Positions 27,001 through 39,000 of a stretch of 64,000 nt of DNA are shown one piece after another (positions within the stretch are counted from its first letter, which is position 1; each line of letters begins with the position of its first letter). Both the position numbers and the translations under genes were made by a program. Source of the stretch: Branchiostoma belcheri (taxonomy: Eukaryota > Chordata > Leptocardii > Amphioxiformes > Branchiostomatidae); contig NW_017804020.1 of the NCBI RefSeq assembly GCF_001625305.1, positions 7,333,348 to 7,397,347 of the forward strand, in the 5' to 3' direction. The notes beneath the pieces are model-generated. The model saw only the letters and a program-made list of their open reading frames with translations. It did no database searches and was not told the origin of the DNA.

Positions 27001-30000
27001 AGCTAGTGCAGTCCATTAAAAGCACCAAGAGACCTTCATGCTAATAACATCTTGCAATTATAGGTGCTGCATACAAACACTGGTGACAAGGTATTTTTTC
27101 CCCCATGCCCGGATATATACGTCCGTTCTTCACCCACCTTGTTCAGCTGGGAGGACATGCTCCTGCCTTCTGGTCGATGCCTGCGAGATTTCAGTCTTTT
27201 TCTCTTCTACAGTAGTGTACAAACCAACCAAGGCATTAACCAGGAGAAGCTTTCCTATAGCTCAGACAAGTGATAGCATCAATATTCATGAAGCCCTTTC
27301 ACCAACAGTTCCTTTCAGCAAAACTGGTCCGGCAGGTTTTAGCAGCTGCAACAGGCTGGAAACAGCCTGCCCCATAACCACTCGAGAATCCTAACACTAA
27401 CAGTTACAGCTACATGACTTATAAGGCAACGTACTGGTACAGGTATTCCAAACATACAACTCTTTCAGGAGAGAGGCTATGGACAAGAGAGTCTTTTACT
27501 ATGACGACAGTTTAGAATTTAGTACTCAAAGCCTGGACAAGTACAATTTACACATACATGCCATGTGAATTCTGGTTTATGGGATTTATGATACATGAAG
27601 AGAATAAATACTGTTCATGTTATGATTATTACAGTTTATACAATGTATATATACCTTTTGTCAGTCTGAAGTGCATCACAAAGCAGGTGCCTCACCCGGA
27701 ATGAATGGCAGAACTTACATTTGGCATGGGGGCATGACAATGAATTACTCAGTCTCCTCGTAAAGCCCTCTATCAATGTTCATCAAATTTTGAATGATAT
27801 TGATCCAATTTTCATGCACGCAATGCCTTTTGAGTATCTGTAGATCGGTAGGTGACATATATGAGGATTTTGAGTGATCATGGAAATGCCTTATACCTAC
27901 AAGTAACCATATTCTTAGTATTCATCATGTCCTTGGCCTAATTTCAAGTGAAGTAAAGTATTCAGTCTGTACAACCTGCTCTGATCCAGCAAAGCCTTAA
28001 AGTATGTACATTAGGCCATAACAATTTAATTTGTTGTTTCTCGGATTCACCCTGTCCATTTTTTTCTGATTTGCAAAAAAAAAATATTTTTTCTAGGTTC
28101 TAAATCAACTGCAAAATGCACAATGAAAAGACATATTTTGGCTCGAACGGTTGAAGAAAGTCCTCTTCTTCCTAGTTTCTCAATGTAACAATGCAACTTT
28201 GTTTTATTTAAAGTTCAAAATATATTGTTTTAATTATAAACCAGCCTTCATAGCTCATATTGTACCATTTCCGGCTATCACGGGGTGCCTTGGCCTGTTT
28301 TCTTTTTTAAATTTTACCCATATTTTATCTAAAAAAATCCGAGAAGCAACAGATTAAATTGGTGTGGCCTTATCAGTCATTGGACTACATGTATATGATT
28401 GTATGGAGATCACCATAAAAGTTTATAAGACAATAGTCAGGCACTTATTAGTCTGACACAAGTCGAGTAAGTAAGCGAAGCAATTAGAATTTAAAAGATT
28501 ATCAGGCATAAATTGAGTGAAGTTGCTGAAATTTAACTTTTAAAACTCAGCCCCTTAAATGAACAATTCAGGACAAAGCGGTTTAGTCTATGTACTATAT
28601 AAGAAGAGAAGAGGTCATAAAATACACCCAAACTATGAGAAACAGAGAAAAGTGAACCTTGAACAACACTCCACCCTGCAAGACTCAGAGGAAGGCAGGA
28701 GGTAAAGCACAACCCTCATGACAAACACCGATATGTGTTAGACTAGAGGTCAGGGTTCATAGTGCTGTGTACCGGTTCGCTGGACCGGTTCCGGACTTGT
28801 AAAATGTTTAGGTTCAAGTAAAAAAAAAAAAAAAGTCAAGAACCAATTCCAGACTCATTTTAAAAAAATGTTACGTACCCCTTTTCTTTTCAAACCACCT
28901 AAGACCTTCAACAGATTGCAAAATCTGTGCAGCAAAATGATGAAAACATTGCCATCGGGCATCGTCAAGTGTCAGCCTCCATGTTATGCGGCCACAGTTT
29001 TGCCCAAACAACATTGCAAGGTGCCAACATGCAATTTTGTATATGCCATGGGTTTAGGTCCAGACTTACATGTACCAGTCCAGAACTCAACCTAAACCTC
29101 TGGACTTGAATCCAGACCTGAACCTAAATGTGGGTTCAGGTACACAGCACAAGTCAGAGATCCGACCCGGTGGAGACAGAACCAGTAGTCACACCAGCCA
29201 GGGGGAGTCAGAGAAGAAGCGAGATCCACTAGTAGAGGGATAAATCTCTTTCAGGACTCTAGCGGACAATTGAGAAAACAGCAGATCTCTTTAGATTAGG
29301 CATTGTTCTCGCATTCTATCTGAGATCTCTTGCAGTCTCTTACTAAGTTACAAGTCTCTTTTTCGAAAACATAATATTCCATTGTTTGAAAAGTCTCTTT
29401 CAAAATCCCCTGTGAAAACATGGCTGCCATGTTGTTGTTTATATGTCATTGTTAGGGTTAGATGCTAATCCCCATTTAATTATCTATTTTTCATAACAAT
29501 TGATTGTATCTGTGGGGGGTCCAACCTCAGGTGTCAAGAAAGAATCTACAGCTGTCTTTGGAGTCTCTAGCCTCTACCAGGCTTGGGGAGGCGACTGGAA
29601 AGAGGAGATAAGCATGCCAAGGGAGTTTGTTCGTTGAGAGAACAGTTCGCAGCACCCCTGTTCTCTCAACGGACAAACTCCCTTGGCATGCTTATCTCTC
29701 TATTTGGCCGATTTCTACTCTTTCCAGCCGCCTCCCCAAGCCTGGTAGAGGCTATGGAGTCTCTTCTAATGGGGATATATCTCTTCCAGCTCTCTTTTGG
29801 TCTTGTCCTGTGTGATGAGATCTCAATTGTCCGTTAGAGTACTCAAAGAGCTAGAGAAGACAAACAAACCTCCTGGGAATGGTACGACACTTGGTCGCCG
29901 TACGCTCCGTTTGCCCCTTCGCTGTCGTACGCCTCGTTGTCCAGGCCCTCCTCCTCGTACTCCAGGTACGATGCGTGGTCCGGCTCGATGTCGCTCTCTA

Positions 30001-33000
30001 CCATCGCCTCTTCCGGCTCCCCCTTCTCCAGCCGGGCGTACGGGTCGGCCGGCGTGGCGCGGGGGGCGTGATGGTAGTCCGGCTCCTCGATCGGCTGGTA
30101 CGCAGCTTCTGCTTCTGGTTTCTCTGCAAAGAACCGTTCAACATGTCATAAGTCACTCAAGCTTTACATATAGGAAAAAAGGTAAATACAATCATGTCAT
30201 GTACATTCAACTTTAACTAAAAAGGTAGTCTGATAGCCTTTTTTATGCCATAGGGGTAGCTACAGGGGGTTGTTAATCCGTTGTGACTTAGGACACAGTA
30301 TGGAAGGTGGAGCCCAACCCCCTTCTTTCACTGCCTTTTACCCCACCAAAAAAGTCAGGTACCCATTTTTACACCTAGGTGAAGTGAGGAAAGACGAGCA
30401 AACTGCCTTTCCCAAGGGCACAAGATTGGTGACTGGATTCGTACTGAGGACGTCAGGGTTCTTGGAAGAACATCCTGACTTTCCCCTTACTACTAGTAGT
30501 CATTTTCAGGGTCATGCACTTGTTTAGTCTGTCTGTGTCAACAACATTCTAACATGTCAGGATGTATACACAGGAACAGGTGTCTGTGTGTGTGCACAAC
30601 ATCTCAAACAAATCAAAACAATTCTAAAACAGGCTTTTTTATAAGTGTTATGATAAGGCCACACCAATTTAATTTCTTGGTTAACGGATTTTTCTAGAAA
30701 AATCATGGAGCGGGCGGGCGAAAAAAATAAAATAAAAACAGGCCTAGGCATCCTATTATGGCCCAAAATGATAGGATGAAAAGGACTGTTTTCAAGTGTT
30801 CAGGGCAAAATATGAGCATTTTGCAGTTGATTCTGAATTTTTATTTTTATTTGCAAATCAGAAAAAAATGAAGCAGGCGAATCCGTTAACCAAGAAATTA
30901 AATTGGTGTGGCCTAAAAGGTACATGTACTGTACATGTGAAAGAACACTACAAAAACTGCAAAAAAATTGAAAGCACTGAAAGCAGTGAAAATTTCTATA
31001 TCAATTTAGAAGTATTTGTAATGAGTAGTCTGAGAAAAGATAATTATGTAACTACTACTTTTAAGCAAAATAAGGACCTTATTTGCATGTCAATGAGAAA
31101 ATCCTTTTTTTTAATTAGAGTAACTATGTGACTTGTGAATATTATCATCATATGATGAAGGTATGGGGCTGCAGCCTAAAATCATAATTAGAGTTTGGGA
31201 GTGTACAATATCTAGTGGGAGGGGGGGGCGGTAGTCTGAGGGGGAGGGCTTAGGAAAAAGTTTTGATTTGGTGAGAAGGGCCTACAAAAAATATTTCAAT
31301 ACTAAAATAATAGGGGGGGACCTAGGAAAAACATTTTATATGTATAATTTCAAAACATGATTTATATCTATCCCATACATATCATAGCAATTTGATGGTC
31401 ATTAGAATTGGCAGATGAATGATGGAAAGACCAAATGCTACCTAGAATGCTAATTCAATGGGGAGAGCCATATAATAATTGTTTATTGATTGATCGATGG
31501 GTACAATCTCTAGCATGTGGCAGCGCAACTAAAAAAATAGCGCTGAATTGTATGCTAGTGTTTAAAAACAGAGAAACAAATATTGCACAGTTAACAAATA
31601 GACAACTAAACAAGTGAGTATTTCACAGTTAACATATAGACAGCTAAATAAGTGCGTAAAATGAGCTTAACAATATTCACAATATCAACCATATAACCCC
31701 ATGCACGATAAAGAACCCACCACACCTTTCAAAACAAAATAATAAGGGCTTGCCCAGGTGTGTGATGGTCCAAATATACTATTATTCTGAAAGTTGGTGA
31801 TTCACTACAGACTCCAGGAAGAGTAGTGTGAAATTAATAATAAAACAAACAAACTAGAAACGTAACATTTGCAAAGCAAATGCTTAATGTTTACCTTTGG
31901 ATATGGTCTGCTATAATGTTAATTCTTACTGACAAATACACTCATATTTATGGTCAGACAGGAGTCTAAATCCCTCCTACTATAAAATTGCAACATTATG
32001 TTACCATGGTGAGAGATGCCAACAAATCAGGTCATTGGCTAGGTCAGAGGTCAGTGTTTGGAACAGAGGAAGAAGAAGAAATGTAGCAAAAACCATGTTT
32101 TCCTTTGGTAAACATAACAAGACCTCAGTACTGACCTGCCGGGCTGGGTAGCTTCTCCCCCTTCTTGGAGCGCTGTGACCGGACACTGGCCTTGCTGCGG
32201 ACGGAGTGCTGACTCATGGAGCGCTTGTACTGCTGTAATACCTCGTCGTCACTGTCAGAGGACGTCTCCTCCTCCACCTGGTACGCAGATCCTGCACAGG
32301 AAGGTAAACCTGGTCAGGCCACTGCAAGTAATTTTTATGGATGACATCTGCGCGCAAGTTGATTTTCGCCTGATTTTGGAAAAAAAGAAAAGAAATTTTG
32401 TCGCCCTCTCATTAGTGCTGTGTACCTAAACCCACATTGAGGTTCAAGTCCAGATTCAAGTCCAGAGGTTAATAGGTATGTAAGTCCAGGGCATACAAAA
32501 TTGCATGTTGGCAACCTTGCAATGTTGTCTGGGCAAAACTGTGGCCACAGAAGATACAGGAGGCCAACACTTGACCTTGCCCGATAGCAATGTTTTCTTC
32601 ATTTTGCAACACAGAATTTGCAAGATATGAATTCCAAAGGTTTTAGGTGGTTTGGAAAGAAAAGGGGTATGTGAGATTTTTTTTGTTTTTTGTAATAAGT
32701 CCGGAATTGGTTCTTAACTTTAATTTTTCTTTTTTTTTCTTTACTTGAATCTAAACATTTTTACAAGTCTGGAACCAGTCCAGTGAACCGGTACACAGCA
32801 CCATCTCTGATAGTGGTCAAACATGTCTGTTGCTATACTGGAATGTGGATGGCAGATAAATTTGAAGAGAGTTATGAGACAAGACAAGGAGAGGTGGTTT
32901 TGGGTCAGTTCATGGAAAACCTGCAGCTACGATACTGTTTTTCCTCTTTAGACCAGTAACAGTTAACCCAGCTGAAACATTCTCCGGACCTGAAATGGTT

Positions 33001-36000
33001 TAACCATTCCCAGTATCAACAGGGCCCAAGTGAATGCAACAGCAACCATCAGTTGGTTGATCTCATTTTCATGGTAACAAAAAAGTCGCTATAAGTCATG
33101 AGGACCCTGGAGCAACATGAAGGTTATAATTAAATCAAAAGGAGTGTCACAAATGCCATTCTAACAATCCCGGATTAACATTTTTTTGTTGGTAACAATT
33201 TCATGTCTGTTGATATCATGATGAGTACATGTTTACACTTAAATAAAACTTGAGACTTTCCATATAAAAGGTACACAAATATGAGTGTTATATCTCAGAA
33301 GGTACCCTGTCAGACATTTGGCAGGATGCCCAATCCTAAGATCATTATTTAGCTCAGTGCTTATAAAGGTTAGACTAAGACCACCCACATGTGTACTTGT
33401 AAGGATTGTGAGAAAAGTATGAAAGGGTCTAACATGGATCTTCACATGGATCCGCAAATAGTGGAGAGGATGTAGGAGACTCAGCAGGTGAGCTAAAATT
33501 ATAGGGAATCCACCGGATGGATAAACTAAGGCCCGGTTTACACGTGCGTCGTTTATATGTGTTGGGCGTGAAACGACGCGTGCGCGCGAGCGGCGCCGCA
33601 CTTCGCGTTTTGTGCGACAGATTTTTTTAGCGTGTAAACAACTGTGTCACGTCCAGGAGATGCCACAGGAAAACCGCCACGTCGGTCTACACCTGGCACA
33701 TATAAACGACGCACGTGTAAACCGGGCCTAACTTAGTAACTGTACAAGCACATTACACACACAACATAGTTCCAACATCAACTCTAAGTCTAACACATGT
33801 CTATCCCAATTCTAATTCCAACCATTTTACCTAAACAATAGAAAATCTAGCTACTAACAAATTTAGACACCAATTGTACAGGTTACATCCAATCATCTGA
33901 CAGTGAAATTATGTCCACACCTGATACAAGCCTTGGAGGCCATTGAAATTGGAATCTATATATATAGAACTGACCATGACCTTCAGGTTTCCAACACCTA
34001 CACACATACCAAATACATGCATCATCACAGTCCATGTTTGGCTTCCTGAATTCTTCTGACTAAAGTATGACAAAATAGAAGTTAGAAAATGTGCCACACC
34101 CCAGACAGTACCTGTCTGTCTATCTGACATCCTGACTACAAAAAAAAAACATTTCTCACCAATTTGAACATACAGTCAAGCCAGTCCAAGCCGGCCACCC
34201 AGGGGACCAAAGAAAAGTGGTCACAATTTGGAGGGGTGGTCTCCTTGAAGAGGGTCACCTCACAACATGACTGAGGCATAAATGGTTTCCAAGTCAAGAT
34301 GTTCTAATGTCAAATGCACATGGACATGGAACAACTTACGTCGAACAAAAACATCATCCAGCAGTCGAGGCAAACTGGCTGGTTTCTCCATGATTTTTCA
34401 TTACAACATGTAGTTATCATCAATAATCAACTTGATCGAAAATAATGTGGTCACCATGGGCAGGTATCAGGCCTTCAATGGACCCAACTCAGGGTGGTCG
34501 TAGTTGCGTTGGCCAGGTGGTCACCTTGGACAGGTTGCTGAATGCTTGTGTCAATGGGGAAAATTTTGGGGACTGAGAAAAAGCAGTCACCCTGGCAGGT
34601 TTGACTGTACGTCAAGCAAACACAACTTCTCGGCCAACACGCCCACCTCTTCATATAATTATATATAACAACTTCGTAGCATCCTTTATGTCAGACTCCA
34701 GACTTTCATTATGGTTCAGAGGAACCACTTGAGTAAGACATTTAAGGTATTTCTAAATCAATTTTTTAGTGAGGACAAACAAAAGTTCATCAACATACTT
34801 TCTACGGACCGTAATAGAGTGGAATGGTCTGCCAGGTACATTGTAATCTAGTTAGCCCAACATCAACTGGTAAGTTCAAGGCTGGGGTGGCCAAGTACTC
34901 TGGCCAACCCAGCGCCACTCATTAGCTACATATAGCCCTGGGCGACTACTTTGTACATACCACAGTATCACTTTTTCCTTTTTGATTTTGTAGGTAGTGC
35001 ACTAAATATTTTCACATATCATTGCATTTGCCTCACTTTTTTGTTTTTGCACCAACATCACCGGTCACACCAGGGTATTGACCCCCTGGACGTTACACCC
35101 CAAGAGAGGCATTGTCCAGTACTGTATAGAAATAGAAATACTGCATTTTTTCACCTGTGCGCTGTAAAGTTTAACGATAGAATACTACACGGTGTATCAC
35201 CCGAATTTTCAGCCCGACCGCGGGTCGGTTCGCTGGAGGGTCTATCTGACCCGCAGAGAGTTGTCACTGACCCGAGGAAACTTACAATGACATTTTAATG
35301 CAAAATGTCCTATTGAGATTTGGTGTCCCAAAACAACATCAATTCCAATGTCCGCATCCGGTACAGTAGACACCTGCTTTTTGCACGGATGATTTGTCAG
35401 GGAATTTGACCCCTATAACAGGTTAAGTTACATTCCACCTTCATACTGTCTTCTTCTGTTTTGGGTAAAAAGAACCCTGTGAACTAATACTGATTTTTTT
35501 TCAACTGTACATTTATGTGCCCGTCCGTATATTTTACGACTGAGAAAATATTGAAAAATGCATTATGTTCGGGACGACTAAATTTCACGAAACGGGGTGA
35601 ATAAAGAGTTTGCGATGGATTTTAGTTCAATTTTAGTTTAATTCAAAAGGATCAAATATAAAAGGAAATGCCGCCTCTTGATAGACAACCCGCGTGGTCA
35701 CAACATCGCAGTACTGAGAAGTTGGCTTGACGTAGTTTATCAAAAGTTTTTGTGGGAGGCGTAAAGTCTAGGGATTCACAGGCCTGGGGTGCGTTAACAA
35801 ATAAACAATAAATCGAGTCTAGGCGTGGTAGGGCGTGCCCGCTGATTTCATGGTGTTAAATCTGGATTGTTGACACGTGTGCGATGGTCCTTCGCCCCGG
35901 TCATGTACTTAATACATGTCCGGGAAGAACTGGTCGTAACCTTCCTTTCTATTCTTTGTGTTACAAAATGTATGTTTTTTCTGCGATTTTGTGTTTGGCC

Positions 36001-39000
36001 AGTCGTCTAAATTTTTTTTACCCCCCTCTGGACCCGCAAGGATCCGCTGGAGACATGGGCCTTGACACCCGTATCAAACGTTATCATGACCCAGGTACAA
36101 CATAAAATGTCAGTATTACCCAATAATATATGATCTACATTACCGTATATTTGTTGAGGTGACTGGATGATTCTAGGTTTGAGCTGAGGTGACTTTGCTG
36201 CTACTTGGTTCCAGAAGAGAAACCTGCCCCAGTCTGCCGTGTGCTCCACTCTCCTGCTTCTCTTCTTGCCAGTGTTGGTCAGGCCTGGGTGTCTCGACTC
36301 AGCCCTACCAGTCCCAGTGTTGGGCTGGGGTGGGTGTCTCGACTCAGCCCTACCAGTCCCAGTGTTGGGCAGGCCTGGGTGTCTCGACTCAGCCCTACCA
36401 GTCCCAGTGTTGGGCAGGCCTGGGTGTCTCGACTCAGCCCTAACAGTCCCAGTGTTGGTCAGGCCTGGGTGTCTCGACTCAGCCCTACCAGTCCCAGTGT
36501 TGGTCAGGCCTGGGTGTCTCGACTCAGCCCTACCAGTCCCAGTGTTGGGCAGGCCTGGGTGTCTCGACTCAGCCCTACCAGTCCCAGTGCTGGGCAGGGG
36601 TGGGTGTCTCGACTCAGCCCTAACAGTCCCAGTGTTGGTCAGGCCTGGGCGTCTCGACTCAGCCCTACCAGTCCCAGTGTTGGGCAGGCCTGGGTGTCTT
36701 GACTCAGCCCTACTAGTCCCAGTGTTGGGCTGGGGTGGGTGTCTTAATTCCTCCCTTCCAGTACCTACTGTCCTGTCAGTTGTCTGTCCCAGACTGTGTC
36801 TGCGTCCATGTGCCTGCCATGGCCTCTCCTCCATGTCTGCAGACCGTGATATTCTATCAGAATCAGCCGTTCTATCCCACTTGCCTCGGTCCATGCTCCT
36901 GCTTCGGTGCAGGTATCGAGGCTTGGAGTGAGAATCTGAGTTGTTGTCTTTGTTCTGTAATGCCCTGGGAACTGACTGTCCTCTTCTGTTCCTCCCCATA
37001 CTACTAGTACTGCTGCTTCCCTGTGAGTCCTCTCCATCCCTCAGCCCTGATGCTGCACTGCCTGTCCCATTCCCTACGCTCCTGCCGGTGCTTTGTTGCC
37101 GATGTCGAGACCTACCCCGTCCCTGTGTAGTCTTTGTTGTGTTGTCCTCCCTGCTTTTCCCAACGGCAGCACTTTCCATCAGATGTGACGACCTGAGATC
37201 ATCCTCGTCAGTAGTCCTCAAACTCTCTACCCTTCCTTTCAAACGATGCCTTGATTCCCTCTCTCTCACCTTTTTCTCCCCTTGTGATGGATTCTGCAAT
37301 CTATACACATGAGGATCATCTTCAGAACTGGTGGGAGAGACAGATTTCTTTTTGCTGAGTTGTTTTGACACAGGCTGCCTGCTTGACGGCTGCACTGAGG
37401 TTTCTTCTCTGGAATGTCTCAGGCAGTCCTCAGCATCTGTTCTCAGCCGGACCTTTGGTCTTACAGAAGGCACCATCCCCGGCACTTGGAGAAAGTTCGA
37501 AGATGCCTGTTCTGATCTGTGTGTCAGTCTGGGTCTGTGACCCAAGGACAAATCATCAGTCAAGTCACAGCTTCTCTTTTGCACGGACCCAGGATTGCTA
37601 TCAGGGCTGGGAGACAATTTCTTTTGTCTTGCTGCCACTTCACTACTTCTTAGTTTTTGGCTAGCAAAGTCATCATAGTCACTACCTTGTCCATAGGACT
37701 TGTTGTAGGTTGTTTCAAAGTCTTCATCACTGCAACTAGAACTCTCGTCATACTCGACAAGAAAGGGAACGAAAAACTTTGGTCTGTCTTTCGGAGAATG
37801 TCGAGGGGAGATTATTTTCCTGTGCACATAAGGACTATAAGTCACATGTTTCTGTGGTTTTGTAGAATACGACATCTTAGAGTCATCTGATGCTGCAGCG
37901 TCGCTGGATATTTCTTGAGTGTCGACTTGAACACAGTTGGACCCCCTTCTTCTCCACAGCTCCGGGCGGTAGGACGTGTCTTCACAGACGTGCTGTTTGT
38001 GATGTAGAATGCCCTTCCTGGGAAGTGTTTGTTGTTGTGAGGTGGATGTGACAACTCCAACATTACGTACATGCCTGTGGACTGACCTTGACTCCGCAGA
38101 GGCCAAGTGAGCATGTCTGGGCAGCGAGGCAGATCGTTTTAATGCTTTCCGTTGGACCGGGGGGGTTTCGCACACTGGCTCCATCGTTCCCAATGTCCCC
38201 TCGTCAGTGAAGCTGGTCTGAGGTATCTCCTGCATACGAGGCTGTCCTGATTTCTCCCACTTCTGGACCTCGGTTTGGCACTTTGCTTGAGAAGTCTCTG
38301 ATTTAGGATTACCCGTTAAAGAAATGGATTCATCTGTTTCCTCTGTGTTTTGAAGTAAGTGGAAGAGCGTCCCCCGTGGACTGACGTTCTGCACGGTAAC
38401 ATAAGTAGCCGTGAAGGGAGGTTCGTTCACCAGAGCTGGGGAGGTGTGTGTGTCTGGATGTACTCTCCTCCTCGGCGAGGCTGTTGGGTCATCTGAGGCC
38501 AAGGGGTGATCACCTGACTGCGACGAAGGGTGTAATGTCTGTGAGTTAAGGTACTGTCCTGGCACTGACACATTCTGTTGTTGTTTCTGGTCCCCACTAG
38601 AGTCTGTTGTCTTCTCGCTGTTTTTCCTAGCGAACTGCATTGCCGTTGAGGCTATACTGTCCCCGACCCAGCTGGTAAACTTGGACAGTTTTGACTCCAG
38701 CCCAAACCCACTGGTACGCTGGTTGACAGAAGATGCACTGCTGTCATTTTCAGCCTTTGGTCCAAAGCCAAAGAAACTGGTGGAAAACATTTTGCCTTCC
38801 ACATTTTTTTCTTCTATTTTTTCTGTACCTTTGCCAAAGTTAAAGAAACCTAAGGCACCACCTTTACTGTTCACATTTTCCCCTTCTACTTCCTCACAGG
38901 TTGTTGTAACGCCAACAGAAACAGGTACAGAGTTGTTGTCAAGAGGCTGCAAACCGCAGCGTTTTTCACACTCTGTCTGTAATTCCTGAGAATTCGTGCG

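Noticed and set aside
36239-36931. 230-codon plus-strand frame opposite the giant exon
   Set aside because: It is the shadow of the 45-bp repeat, which is stop-free in several frames; its sequence is a monotonous antisense repeat and the minus strand has the long frame.
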